Below are positions 17,001 through 23,591 of a stretch of DNA of 40,422 nucleotides, piece after piece (positions within the stretch are counted from its first letter, which is position 1; each line of letters begins with the position of its first letter). The stretch is from NCBI GenBank assembly GCA_019746355.1, contig JAIESC010000029.1, positions 1 to 40,422 on the forward strand, read 5' to 3'. A program made the position numbers and the translations under genes. Source of the DNA: Xanthobacteraceae bacterium (GTDB lineage: Bacteria > Pseudomonadota > Alphaproteobacteria > Rhizobiales > Xanthobacteraceae). The notes beneath the pieces are model-generated. The model saw only the letters and a program-made list of their open reading frames with translations. It was not told the origin of the DNA and searched no databases.

Positions 17001-17491
17001 AATACTGGTCGACCAGCTCCAACTGGGGCATCGAGCAATTCCGCTTCGCCAACGGCACGGTCTGGAACCGCGACACCATCATGCAGAACGCCTGGTGGAA
17101 CGGGACCAGCGGCAACGACAACCTGTCGGGCTGGGGCTCCTACGACAACATCGACGGCGGCGCCGGCAACGACACCATCAACGGCAACGCCGGCGTCGAC
17201 AGGATCGTCGGCGGGTCGGGCGACGACACGCTGACGGGTGGCGCGGGCAACGACACGTTCATCTTCAAGTCCGGCTTCGGCCTCGACACCATCACGGATT
17301 TCACGGCGGGCGCGGGCAGCGACGACGTGATCCAGATCCAGGACGGCCTGTTCGCCGACTTCGCGGCGGTGCAGGCGGCCAGCGCCCAGGTCGGCAGTAA
17401 CGTGGTGATCACGCTCGATGCGTCGAACACCATCACGCTGCAGAACGTCACGCTCGCGAACCTGAACCAGAACGATTTCCAGTTCGCCTAG
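11039..17491 (+). CDS. Giant RTX calcium-binding exoprotein with a FrpC-like Asp-Pro module
   Basis: A 2150-residue protein; an AAGGGGGTAGG-like ribosome site precedes ATG 11039. Residues 60-97 are a glycine-zipper-like hydrophobic stretch (GGALAGLVGGVAGGVTAFFG). Residues 141-187 are a Gly/Asp linker. At D188-P189 begins DPLVLDIDGDGVELI, followed by EF-hand-like loops (FDFDGDGFVEKTG, DTNQDGKIDANDDDFD, DTNGNGQSDPGEL) as in the self-processing module of FrpC/ApxIVA. A helical region follows to about 620. From 621 there are RTX nonapeptides (GGxGxDxLx) and 11 copies of the haemolysin-type calcium-binding-related domain (PF06594-like, L-x2-D-V-x2-S-R to Q-F and F-A-D-G-T-x-W). The C-terminal 60 residues (FTAGAGSDDVIQIQDGLFAD, then an aliphatic tail) resemble a type I secretion signal. 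No catalytic domain or secretion genes are seen here. Confidence 0.88.
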   Translation: MSTSETVGTLAAKAATDTLITFVIKQAATLNVTPVALGVTSLYIGLRAANGSIFGAPDGMGGALAGLVGGVAGGVTAFFGGGFVLTLGATLLADQLVRASYDVWTNMQNGQTLSQAFQNVLDARATAFRDAFDAISDAISGGGDGDGDGDGGGDGGGDGDGGGDGDGDGDGGSGGNQWPPKQPSPPTDPLVLDIDGDGVELISVDQSTAYFDFDGDGFVEKTGWVGPDDGFLVHDDNENGVVDGIGELFGNQVVDGFTALAAFDTNQDGKIDANDDDFDLLYLWRDTNGNGQSDPGELVTLASLGIESISLANEESNSTVEGNTIGFTGSFTFANQAQQMAAAVFFQTDRVISQWIPPSGFEMSQDALLLPNLNGYGQLPDLQYALTLDTDFRDLATSFVLDAYNKSGVELREDFKQVLFNWAGVAEDDPESRGDYIDGRIVAFLEKFFGSPIEQQTAQGPSSDPNARYAADLNRTFEVIVSAMLTRFASAIHPSALLINAINDDPFNSEGPFGFLSGLAYNADTDKFYVADVAEVLRIVFDVAPTDPNEALAYLDQAMTVMAGLQIDFFDNDLTDFKQALETALSAGGVVDAALIAYVTALAGAQPTLHSTNANDVVTGTANADVIWGRGGDDQLEGGGGNDLYFAGPDAGDDLIKDRSFSSGDELSLVGIAPADVSVSRAGASDDVVLAIAGGGTLSIEGQFREDGYGIIEVFRFADGTVWTAADIRQMLLDQGEAAPSGSIYGFWAINDTIVAGLGDKYLAGLSGDDTYVYSLAGGNITIDDRWGFSTDTLELADIDSGDVTLSRSGDSDDVILTVNGGHTITIKGQFAFDAVGTIEQVRFADDVTWTAARIKQMLLDQGEAAASGSIYGYDNSNDTIVAGLGDKYMSGSSGDDTYVYSFAGGNDIIDDRYWFSTDTLELTDIDSGDVALSRAGGSDDLLITVDGGGSVTIVGQFDGNASGRIESFVFADDVTWTAAQIKQMLLDQGEAAASGSIYGYDGSNDTIVAGLGDKYMSGSSGDDTYVYSFAGGNDVIDDRYWFSTDTLELTDIDSGDVTISRAGGSDDLLISVNGGGSVTVVDQFEGNAFGRVESFEFADAVTWTAAQIKQMLLDQGTAASSGSIYGYRDSNDTIVAGLGNKYLSGLSGNDTYVYSAAGGNVTIDDDSNSSAADALHLTDIDANDVTLSRSGNDLLMALAGGNTLTVKNQFSVVGRIESFTFGDGTVLSDTDVANLSAGLPTFIGTSGNETINGTSSSEIIDGLGGNDTLVGGDSGDIYLYRLGSGNDTIQDFSYHGGTDALQLSGLNAADLTFTRIANDLYVKINSSGETVKVEQQFNGGGIEQLKFADATVWNRAQILGASWLRGTSSGETINGTGDADNFDGGGGNDTLVGDNNGDTYLFGAGSGNDIIQEYSFYTGTDTLLLSGLNSGDVTFSRSGDHLLVKINATGETATVQYQFQGGGVEQVKFADGTTWDRTQILDASWVRGTSAGETLTGSNDPDKIDGGGGNDTLAGGNGGDTYRYGVGSGNDIIQDYSYQTGADTLLLSGLNSGDVTFSRSANHLIVTINTTGETITVQYQFQGDGVEQVKFADGTIWNRTQILDASWIRGTGAGETLTGSGDPDKIDGGGGNDTLVGGNGGDTYLYGVGSGNDTIQDWSFQTGTDTLLLSGLNSADVVFSRSGDDLFVKITSSGEQVKVEEQFDSGGGIEQVKFADGTIWNRAQILDASWVRGTSGADTLTGSNDPDKMDGAGGTDTINGGNGDDTIYGGAGNDTLNGGFGADTLDGGADNDSLRGQDGGDTYRYGVGSGNDTIVETTDAAPIDVVKLVGLNVADVSFGRSGNSLLITITATGEQLTVQDHFVSTVYGIEQVVFADNTTWSRTDILFNTPAITGTSGNDTLFGTSGDNWFNAGLGNDTIRSGGGSDIHIYASGDGSDLIDEESGSTTEIDTLWFTDINAGDISLTRSGVHLMVNVTATGQQITIDEQYWSTSSNWGIEQFRFANGTVWNRDTIMQNAWWNGTSGNDNLSGWGSYDNIDGGAGNDTINGNAGVDRIVGGSGDDTLTGGAGNDTFIFKSGFGLDTITDFTAGAGSDDVIQIQDGLFADFAAVQAASAQVGSNVVITLDASNTITLQNVTLANLNQNDFQFA
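13180..14380 (+). repeat. Internal 378-381-bp tandem repeats (set A) in the RTX gene
   Basis: The segment encoding KQMLLDQGEAAASGSIYGY recurs at 13230, 13608, 13989 and 14370, spaced 378, 381 and 381 bases. Two adjacent units are nearly identical even at silent positions, including ATGTCGGGCTCGAGCGGCGA at 13707 and 14088. This points to recent duplication or gene conversion. Confidence 0.85.
14790..16290 (+). repeat. Internal 366-369-bp tandem repeats (set B) in the RTX gene
   Basis: The segment encoding QILDASW(V/I/L)RGT recurs at about 15109, 15475, 15841 and 16210, spaced 366, 366 and 369 bases. Each unit encodes one RTX pair (GGGGNDTL) and one PF06594-like domain. Units from 15300 to 16200 are very similar in DNA, so the array can probably shrink or grow by recombination. 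Confidence 0.85.
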
Positions 17492-17525
17492 TTCTATTGC
17501 GTCACAAAGCGCCGCCGTTCGTTAC

Positions 17526-17708
17526 TGTGCCCTCTCCTTTTGGGAGAGGGCAGCATGAAAGGTGCAATACATTCGAATGGGTGAGGGGTTACGGTCTATC
17601 TTAAGACCGAAACCCCTCACCCAAACGAATCCGCTGCCAGTTCGGAGTTGCCCTCTCCCACCATCAGGGCGTTCACGCCCGTCTTCGACGGGCTAAGGAG
17701 AGGGCACA
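17526..17708. repeat. Large inverted repeat with TGTGCCCTCTCC ends, after the RTX gene
   Basis: The ends TGTGCCCTCTCC (17526-17537) and GGAGAGGGCACA (17697-17708) pair perfectly. A second, inner hairpin has GGGTGAGGGGTT and AACCCCTCACCC arms around CGGTCT/AGACCG. A variant of the GCGCGTCTTCGACGCGC core (CACGCCCGTCTTCGACGGGC) lies near the right end. A related block is at 23406. It could end transcription of the RTX gene from either strand. Confidence 0.8.
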
Positions 17709-17920
17709 ATAACAACGCTTCGGCTCTTCTGACGCAGCCCCTAGGTTGGATTGAGCCGAAGGCGAAACCCATTACCGCTTGCTGCGGGGTTGACAGGATC
17801 TCCGGAAAAGAACATAACAAGAACAAAGCTTCCGTCTCAAGCCTTCATATGCAGGCCGGAGACGAAGCGAGGGACGGCGCGAGCGAGGGAGGACGTGCCC
17901 CGCGTTTGTCGCGTCTCTGG

Positions 17921-18045
17921 TGGAGCGCCGGGAGGCGCCGCACCCCTACGTTATTGGGGTGCGCGTGCCTCCGCAAAAGGCGCGCGGCGGACCCGTTGGT
18001 CCGTCGGGCCCTACGTTACTGGGCCCGGCGCCTCCCGGCGCTCCA
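17921..18045. repeat. Multi-hairpin structured element closed by a perfect 20-bp stem
   Basis: TGGAGCGCCGGGAGGCGCCG (17921-17940) pairs perfectly with its complement at 18026-18045. Inside lie four more hairpins: CACCCC/GGGGTG (17941-17961, loop TACGTTATT); GCGC and GCCT with their complements (17961-17985); CGGACC/GGTCCG (17988-18003); and CGGGCCC/GGGCCCG (18005-18027, loop TACGTTACT). CCCTCG-TTTT-CGAGGG follows at 18048-18063 and CGGGC/GCCCG at 18085-18100. Two loops share TACGTTA(T/C)T. Short open frames cross the region but look unlike protein. It is probably a folded repeat element or RNA; function unknown. Confidence 0.7.
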
Positions 18046-18182
18046 TTCCCTCGTTTTCGAGGGACACGGAAAAAAGGGAAAGGGCGGGCCCGGCAGCCCG
18101 AAAAAGTGAAGTCGCCGGGCGGCGAAGGTTGTCTTGATCGCCCCGTTCACGGAAATCCGTAACGACTTGCCCGCCGTGGCCC

Positions 18183-18253
18183 GTAGCCCGCATGGAGCGA
18201 AGCGGAATGCGGGACGACCGGTCCCGGATTACGCTGCGCTTCATCCGGGCTAC
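18183..18253. repeat. Inverted repeat with GTAGCCCG / CGGGCTAC ends
   Basis: GTAGCCCGCATGGAGCGAAG and, at the other end, CGCTTCATCCGGGCTAC form an imperfect palindrome of about 71 bp with GGGAC/GGTCCC in the middle. Short repeats with these ends are common between genes in proteobacteria. Together with the two elements to its left it fills the 815-base gap 17492-18306, where I see no gene. Confidence 0.7.
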
Positions 18254-18306
18254 GTCCTGTTACGTCCTGCGCCCGGCGGTGACGCGGAGGAAGAACGGCG
18301 GTGATC

Positions 18307-19278
18307 TCACTCCGGCTGCAGCCCGATCTCCTTCACCAGCGTGCCCCAGGCCTTGTGCTGCGCCTGGATGTAGTCGTTGACCTCGCTGAGCGTGCCGCCG
18401 CGGGTGCTGGTGAAGCCCATGTTGTTCATCCGCCCGACCACCTCGGCGTCGTTCAGGATCACACTCATCTCCTTGTTCACGCGCGCAACGATGTCGTTTG
18501 GCACGCCGGTCGGCGCGGCGAGCACCCACCAGCCGGGAAAGTCGAAGCCGGGAAACGTCTCGGCCACCGCCGGCACGTCCCGAAATTCCGGCAGCCGCTC
18601 GCGCGAGGTCACCGCCAGCGCCTTGAGCTTGCCGGTCGCGATGTGCGGCTTGGCGGTGGGCATCGCCACGATGACGAGCTGCACGCGGCCGGCGATCGCG
18701 TCCTGAAGGCCCTGCGTCATCTGCGTGTAGGGCACGTACGACATCCGCGTTCCGGCAAGCTTGTTCAGCCATGCCGCGATCATGCCGGAAAACCGCCGCG
18801 CGCCGTCGGTGGCCACTGCGACTTTGTCAGGATTGGCCCTGGCGTAGGCGATCAGCTCCGGCAGGTTCTTGGCCGGCACGTCGGGATGCGCGAGAATCAT
18901 GAAGCTCACCTGCGCGATTCGCGAGATCACCGTGAAGTCCTTCATCGGATCGTAGGGCAGCGACTTGAACGTGTAGGGATCGGTCACCAGCGCCGCGGCG
19001 CTGGCGAAGAAGAACGTGGTGCCGTCGGGGGCCGAGCGCGCCGCGGCCTGCGTGCCGATGACGTTGCCGCCGCCCGGCCGGTTCTCGAACACCACCGGCT
19101 GGCCGACGCGGGCCGCAAGCCGGTCCCCCATCAGGCGGCCGATCACGTCGGTGCCGCCGCCGGCCGCCTGCGAGCTGATGAACTTGATCGGCCGGTCGGG
19201 CCAGCTTTGCGCCTGCGCTCCGGCCGTTGCGCCGAGCAGCACGATCCCGGCCAGAATCCCGCGAAATACGCGGTTCAT
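18307..19278 (-). CDS. Tripartite tricarboxylate transporter substrate-binding protein (Bug/TctC family)
   Basis: A periplasmic binding protein of 323 residues. The start ATG 19278 (MNRVFRGILAGIVLLGATAG) follows a good GGGAGGA ribosome site. The signal peptide ends at AQA/QS near residue 23. The Bug hallmarks follow in order: WPDRPIKFISSQAAGGGTDV, then ENRPGGGNVIGTQAAARSAPDG, FKSLPYDPMKDFTVISRIAQ, and VPYTQMTQGLQDAIAGRVQL. Bug proteins bind small carboxylates or aromatic acids. No TctA or TctB membrane genes are adjacent, which is usual for orphan Bug genes, so the ligand is unknown. It runs opposite to the fatty-acid oxidation genes on its right. Confidence 0.92.
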   Translation of the reverse strand: MNRVFRGILAGIVLLGATAGAQAQSWPDRPIKFISSQAAGGGTDVIGRLMGDRLAARVGQPVVFENRPGGGNVIGTQAAARSAPDGTTFFFASAAALVTDPYTFKSLPYDPMKDFTVISRIAQVSFMILAHPDVPAKNLPELIAYARANPDKVAVATDGARRFSGMIAAWLNKLAGTRMSYVPYTQMTQGLQDAIAGRVQLVIVAMPTAKPHIATGKLKALAVTSRERLPEFRDVPAVAETFPGFDFPGWWVLAAPTGVPNDIVARVNKEMSVILNDAEVVGRMNNMGFTSTRGGTLSEVNDYIQAQHKAWGTLVKEIGLQPE

Positions 19279-19353
19279 CGCCTGTCCTCCCACAATATCC
19301 GCGGTCTTGTTGCAGCCGCAGTGAAGCGGGAGCTTAGCAGAAATCCCCAAAAC

Positions 19354-19480
19354 CTCTCCCCGCGGTCATTCCGGGGCGCTCGCGAAGCGAGCGAGCCCGG
19401 AATCCAGACAAAAATTCCGAATTTGGTTCTGGATTCCGGGCTCCGGCCTTCGGCCGGCCCCGGAATGACCGCGGGGAGAG
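19354..19480. repeat. Palindromic intergenic repeat with 23-bp perfect arms
   Basis: CTCTCCCCGCGGTCATTCCG(GGG) at 19354-19376 and its exact complement at 19458-19480 bracket the usual CCGGAATCCAG / CTGGATTCCGG inner arms. It occupies the centre of the 317-base gap between the divergent Bug and acyl-CoA dehydrogenase genes. It lacks the GCGCGTCTTCGACGCGC core, so it is a short form of the family. Confidence 0.85.
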
Positions 19481-19595
19481 ATTGCCGCTATCTCGCTGAC
19501 GGTCGCGGCGCGGGCGCAGGCGGCAGCCATGTTTTCGGGTATGTTCTTGGACCCCACGATTCGACCGGGATCGCCAAAGCCATGAATTTCACCAC

Positions 19596-20765
19596 ATGAG
19601 CCCCACCAACGGTGCCATCAACCTGCCGCGTCCGTCGTGGATGACCGAAGACCTCGTCCTGCTGGAAGAGCAGGCGGACCGCTTCGTGCAGACCGAATAC
19701 GGGCCGCACCTGGAGCAGTGGCACGAGGCGCACATGTATCCGCGCGAGGTCTGGACCAAGGCGGGCCAGGCGGGGCTCCTGTGCGCCATGATCCCCGAGG
19801 AATACGGCGGCGGCGGCGGCAGCTTTGCGCATGAGGCGGTGATCAACCGCGCCTACAGCCTCGGCGGCTTCGACTCATTCGGCGCGCCGCTGCATTCCGG
19901 CATCGTCGCCCCCTACATCTGGCGCTTCGGCACCGAGGAGCAGAAGCAGCGCTGGCTGCCGAAGCTTGCCAGCGGCGAGCTGGTCGGCGCGATCGCCATG
20001 AGCGAGCCCGGCACCGGCTCCGACCTGCAGAACGTGCGCACCACCGCGGTGAAGAAGGGCAACCGCTATGTGCTGAACGGCTCGAAGACCTTCATCACCA
20101 ACGGCCAGCACGCCAACCTCGTCGTCGTCGTCGCCAAGACCGATCCGAAGGAGGGCGCCAAGGGCGTCTCGCTGGTGGTGGTCGAGACCGACGACGCGCA
20201 AGGTTTCCGCCGCGGCCGCAAGCTCAAGAAGCTCGGGCTCGATTCGGCGGACACGTCCGAGCTGTTCTTCGAGGACGTGTCGCTGCCGACCGAGAACCTG
20301 CTCGGCATCGAGGAAGGGCAGGGCTTCGTCCAGCTCATGAAGGAACTGCCGCAGGAGCGCATGATCGTCGCGATCCACGCCTGCGCGATGATGGAACGCG
20401 CGCTCGCGCTCACCATCGATTACGTCAAGCAGCGCACGGCGTTCGGCCGGAAGATCATCGAATTCCAGAACAGCCAGTTCGAGCTTGCCGCCTGCAAGAC
20501 CGAGGCGACGATCGCGAGGAGCTTCTGCGACCAGTGCGTCGGCCAGCTGCTCGAAGGCAAGCTCGACACGGTGACCGCCTCGATGGCGAAATACTGGACC
20601 ACCGACACGCTCGGCAAGGTCGTCGACCGCCTGCTGCAACTGTTCGGCGGCTACGGCTTCATGGACGAGTATCCGATCTCGCGGCTCTACCGCGACGCCC
20701 GCGTCATGCGTATCTATGCGGGGACGAACGAGATCATGAAGCTTCTGATCGCAAGGAGTTTGTAG
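19596..20765 (+). CDS. Acyl-CoA dehydrogenase (long-chain type)
   Basis: FAD enzyme for the first step of fatty-acid beta-oxidation, 389 residues. Motifs visible are AIAMSEPGTGSDLQNVRTTA (FAD/substrate contact), NGSKTFITNGQHANLVVVVA, RTAFGRKIIEFQNSQFELA and the C-terminal RLYRDARVMRIYAGTNEIMK. The medium-chain position of the base (YEGT) is Ala here (YAGT). A Glu instead sits in ELPQER (E254), where long-chain and isovaleryl enzymes have their base, so a long- or branched-chain substrate is likelier. It heads a run of beta-oxidation genes on the plus strand, separated from the thiolase by a palindromic repeat. The start is the ATG at 19596; a GTG or other upstream start is possible. Confidence 0.93.
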   Translation: MSPTNGAINLPRPSWMTEDLVLLEEQADRFVQTEYGPHLEQWHEAHMYPREVWTKAGQAGLLCAMIPEEYGGGGGSFAHEAVINRAYSLGGFDSFGAPLHSGIVAPYIWRFGTEEQKQRWLPKLASGELVGAIAMSEPGTGSDLQNVRTTAVKKGNRYVLNGSKTFITNGQHANLVVVVAKTDPKEGAKGVSLVVVETDDAQGFRRGRKLKKLGLDSADTSELFFEDVSLPTENLLGIEEGQGFVQLMKELPQERMIVAIHACAMMERALALTIDYVKQRTAFGRKIIEFQNSQFELAACKTEATIARSFCDQCVGQLLEGKLDTVTASMAKYWTTDTLGKVVDRLLQLFGGYGFMDEYPISRLYRDARVMRIYAGTNEIMKLLIARSL

Positions 20766-20777
20766 GTACACTCCGGC

Positions 20778-20914
20778 GTCATTCCGGGGCGCGCGTCAGC
20801 GCGAGCCCGGAATCCAGAGCCAGGTGCGGAGCAAGCGGCTGGATTCCGGGCTCGCTCGCCAAAAGCGCGTTCACGCGCGTCTTTGACGCGCTATGGCGAG
20901 CGCCCCAGAATGAC
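20778..20914. repeat. Palindromic intergenic repeat (GTCATTCCGG family)
   Basis: Outer arms are GTCATTCCGGGG and CCCCAGAATGAC, with one mismatch. The core GCGCGTTCACGCGCGTCTTT is near 20866. It sits between the acyl-CoA dehydrogenase stop and the thiolase start. Confidence 0.85.
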
Positions 20915-20965
20915 CGGGGAAAAATTTAAGATGGGTTCGTGCAGACTGAAGTGGAGAGGCCCTGA

Positions 20966-22174
20966 ATGACTGATGCCTTCATCTACGACGCCATCCGCAC
21001 TCCGCGCGGCCGCGGCAAGGCCGACGGCGCGTTGCACGAGGTGACCGCGCTCAACCTCGCGAGCCAGGCGCTCGGCGCGATCAAGGCCCGCAACAGGCTC
21101 GATCCGAAGCTGGTCGACGACGTGGTGCTGGGCTGCGTCGATCCGGTCGGCGAGGCCGGCGGCGACATCGCCCGCGTCGCCGCCATCATGGCGGGCTACG
21201 GCGACGAGGTGCCGGGCGTGCAGATCAACCGCTTCTGCGCCTCGGGCCTCGATGCGGTGAATTTCGCGGCCGCCGAGGTGATGTCCGGCCAGCACGACAT
21301 GACCATCGGCGGCGGCGTCGAGTCCATGAGCCGCGTCGGGATCGGCGCGGCCGGTGGCGCCTGGCCGGTGGATCCGTCGATCGCGTTGCAATCCTATTTC
21401 GTCCCGCAGGGCATCTCCGCCGATCTGATTGCGACCAAATACGGCTTCTCGCGCGATGACGTCGACGCTTATGCGGTCGAGAGCCAGAAGCGCGCAGGGA
21501 CCTCCTGGGAGGACGGCCGTTTCAAGAACTCGGTCGTGCCGGTGAAGGACGTCAACGGCATCACGCTGCTCGACAAGGACGAGCACATGCGGCCGACCAC
21601 GACGATGCAGACGCTCGGCCAGCTCAATCCGTCGTTCGTGCAGATGGGGCAGATGGCGGGCTTCGACGCGGTCGCGGTGCAGCGCTATCCCGAGCTCGAG
21701 GCGATCAACCACGTGCACACGCCGGGCAACTCGTCGGGCATCGTCGATGGCGCGGCCGCGGTGCTGATCGGCAACAAGGACGCGGGGAAGGCAGCGGGGC
21801 TCAAGCCGCGCGCGCGCATCCGCCAGTTCGCCAATATCGGCTCCGAGCCCGCGATCATGCTGACCGGTCCCATACCGGTGACCGAGAAGGTGCTGAAGAA
21901 GGCCGGCATGTCGAAGAAGGACATCGACCTCTGGGAGCTGAACGAGGCCTTCGCCTCCGTGGTGCTGCGCTACATGCAGGCGCTCGACATTCCGCACGAC
22001 AAGATCAACGTCAACGGCGGTGCGATCGCCATGGGCCATCCGCTTGGCGCCACCGGCGCGATGATCCTCGGCACCGTGCTCGACGAGCTCGAACGGCGCA
22101 ATCTTACGACCGCGCTGGTGACGCTCTGCATCGGCGTCGGCATGGGAACAGCGACGATCATTGAAAGGGTCTAA
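20966..22174 (+). CDS. Acetyl-CoA C-acyltransferase (thiolase)
   Basis: A 402-residue thiolase with the full catalytic set: nucleophile C91 in [12 protein letters not shown]358 in [17 protein letters not shown] and C388 in [10 protein letters not shown]. It cleaves 3-ketoacyl-CoA to acetyl-CoA in beta-oxidation or runs the reverse condensation. The middle [20 protein letters not shown] is standard. The start at 20966 follows GTGGAGAGG. Its neighbours (acyl-CoA dehydrogenase before, FadB-type enzyme after) point to the degradative role, which would make it functionally FadA, although the gene is not next to the FadB gene. The sequence does not separate FadA-type from PhaA-type activity. Confidence 0.95.
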   Translation: MTDAFIYDAIRTPRGRGKADGALHEVTALNLASQALGAIKARNRLDPKLVDDVVLGCVDPVGEAGGDIARVAAIMAGYGDEVPGVQINRFCASGLDAVNFAAAEVMSGQHDMTIGGGVESMSRVGIGAAGGAWPVDPSIALQSYFVPQGISADLIATKYGFSRDDVDAYAVESQKRAGTSWEDGRFKNSVVPVKDVNGITLLDKDEHMRPTTTMQTLGQLNPSFVQMGQMAGFDAVAVQRYPELEAINHVHTPGNSSGIVDGAAAVLIGNKDAGKAAGLKPRARIRQFANIGSEPAIMLTGPIPVTEKVLKKAGMSKKDIDLWELNEAFASVVLRYMQALDIPHDKINVNGGAIAMGHPLGATGAMILGTVLDELERRNLTTALVTLCIGVGMGTATIIERV

Positions 22175-22186
22175 CGGGATGCCGAA

Positions 22187-22347
22187 ACTCTCCCCCGGTC
22201 ATTCCGGGACGCCGCGAAGCGGCGGGCCCGGAATCCAGTTCAGGAGAAAAGTCCCTGTGAAACTGGATTCCGGGCTCGCGCCCATAGCGCGTCGAAGACG
22301 CGCGTGAACGCGCTGGCGGGCGCGCCCCGGAATGACCGGGGGAGAGT
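22187..22347. repeat. Palindromic intergenic repeat (GTCATTCCGG family)
   Basis: ACTCTCCCCCGGTCATTCCG(GG) at 22187-22208 pairs with its complement at 22325-22347. Inner arms CCGGAATCCAGTT / AACTGGATTCCGG and a reverse-oriented core (GCGCGTCGAAGACGCGCGTG) at 22279 are present. It begins 12 bases after the thiolase stop. Confidence 0.85.
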
Positions 22348-22423
22348 TTTCAGTTGACGCAGTAGAAGTAGGGCGGGCGGATGCGGTGCTGCGCCGCGCC
22401 AAGAGGTCGGAACGAGACGACGA

Positions 22424-22897
22424 ATGCCCAGGATCGATATCGCCAAGCTGCCGGTCGACACCGTCAACATGTACCCCGATCCGTTCTGGAAGCCGATCGT
22501 CGGCCGCGAGCGAAAGCGTCTCGGCAACGCCGTGGGCCTCTCCCAGTTCGGCGTCAACCTCACCACGCTCAAGCCCGGCACCTGGTCGTCGCAGCGGCAC
22601 TGGCACGCCAACGAAGACGAGTTCATCTACATCCTCGAAGGCGAGGTGGTGCTGCGTGAGGACCACGGTGAAATCGTGCTCAAGCCCGGCGACGCCGCCG
22701 GCTGGAAGGCCAATGCCGGCAACGGCCACTGCCTGATCAACCGCGGCGACCTCGACGTGGTCTACATCGAGGTCGGTTCGCGGATCACAAACGAGACGGT
22801 GGTCTATTCCGACATCGACATGCGGCTCGAGCGCGACAGGAACGGCGTGCGCTATCTGCGCAAGAACGGCGAGCCGCATCCGCCGCGAACGGCGTAA
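22424..22897 (+). CDS. Cupin-domain protein (first of a tandem pair)
   Basis: A 157-residue single-domain cupin. Metal ligands are in RHWHANEDEFIYILEGEVVL (H-x-H-x4-E) at about residues 59-78 and in the second motif NGHCLINRGD (His near 103). Around them are GVNLTTLKPGTWSS and LKPGDAAGWKANAG, both typical of small cupins that resemble mannose-6-phosphate isomerase-like and sugar-binding cupins. The C-terminal tail (YSDIDMRLERDRNGVRYLRK) is shared with the next gene. The substrate is not evident. It is 15 bases upstream of its paralogue, so the two are co-transcribed, inside the beta-oxidation cluster. Confidence 0.88.
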   Translation: MPRIDIAKLPVDTVNMYPDPFWKPIVGRERKRLGNAVGLSQFGVNLTTLKPGTWSSQRHWHANEDEFIYILEGEVVLREDHGEIVLKPGDAAGWKANAGNGHCLINRGDLDVVYIEVGSRITNETVVYSDIDMRLERDRNGVRYLRKNGEPHPPRTA

Positions 22898-22912
22898 ACC
22901 AAAGAGCGCACC

Positions 22913-23377
22913 ATGCCGAAGATCGACCGCTCGAAAAGTCCCTTCGCCAACAATCCTTCGTACCCGAAGGAGTTTGCGGCCGTCATCGCAGGCCGCGAGA
23001 AGCAGAAGCTCGGCGATGCCGTTGGCCTGACGCAGTTCGGCGTCAACATCGCCCGCATCAAAGCGAACTCGAAATCCGCGCTGCGCCATTGGCACGAGAC
23101 CGAGGACGAGTTCATCTACATGCTCGAAGGCGAGCTGGTGCTGCACGAGGACGACGGCGAGACGGTGCTTCGAGCCGGCGACGCCGCAGGCTGGCGCGCC
23201 AACGGCGGCATCGGCCATTGCCTGATCAACCGCACCAACAAGGACGCGCTCTATCTTGAGGTCGGCACCCGGTCGAAGGACGAGCGCGTGCACTATCCCG
23301 ATGTCGATTTCCGCATGGAGCGCGACGGCACGTCCCGCCGCTGGATGCGGAAGGACGGCACACCGATCAAGGAGTGA
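22913..23377 (+). CDS. Cupin-domain protein (second of a tandem pair)
   Basis: A 154-residue paralogue of the preceding cupin. It keeps the metal site in LRHWHETEDEFIYMLEGELV and GHCLINRTNK, and the same tail (YPDVDFRMERDGTSRRWMRK). The two proteins align over their whole length with clear divergence, so the duplication is old. They may form a heteromer or act on related substrates. A palindromic CCTCTCCC-type repeat follows at 23406. No ligand can be assigned from sequence. Confidence 0.88.
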   Translation: MPKIDRSKSPFANNPSYPKEFAAVIAGREKQKLGDAVGLTQFGVNIARIKANSKSALRHWHETEDEFIYMLEGELVLHEDDGETVLRAGDAAGWRANGGIGHCLINRTNKDALYLEVGTRSKDERVHYPDVDFRMERDGTSRRWMRKDGTPIKE

Positions 23378-23405
23378 GTGCGATTGTTGCGGCGGGCACG
23401 GTCTG

Positions 23406-23547
23406 CTCCCTCTCCCATAGGGAGAGGGTTGGGGTGAGGGGTTACGGACCATCGATAGACCGTAACCCCTCACCCGCCGCACCATAGTGCGTCGAAGACG
23501 CGCGTGACCGCGCTTACAGTGCGGCGACCTCTCCCGATGGGAGAGGT
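23406..23547. repeat. Inverted repeat, CCCTCTCC / GGAGAGG family
   Basis: The block starts CCCTCTCCCATAGGGAGAGG (its own hairpin), continues GGGTGAGGGGTTACGG / CCGTAACCCCTCACCC (second hairpin) and ends CCTCTCCCGATGGGAGAGG. A core GCGTCGAAGACGCGCGTGAC lies at 23490. It resembles the block after the RTX gene (17526-17708). Confidence 0.8.
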
Positions 23548-23591
23548 GGACGGAGCAAGCGGCGAGAAATGAGAATTACGGAGAAGCGCAA

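Noticed and set aside
13439..17038. Two long minus-strand open frames opposite the RTX repeats
   Set aside because: They repeat with the RTX units and have no independent start signals or domains; they are shadows of repetitive GC-rich codons.
12890..17300. Regularly spaced repeats that could suggest a CRISPR array
   Set aside because: Period is 366-381 bases and the repeats are coding (RTX and PF06594-like domains); there are no short direct repeats with unique spacers and no cas genes.
17648..18162. Several short overlapping frames in the gap after the RTX gene
   Set aside because: They cross hairpin elements, are Arg/Pro/Gly-rich and lack ribosome sites; the DNA is better explained as structured repeats.
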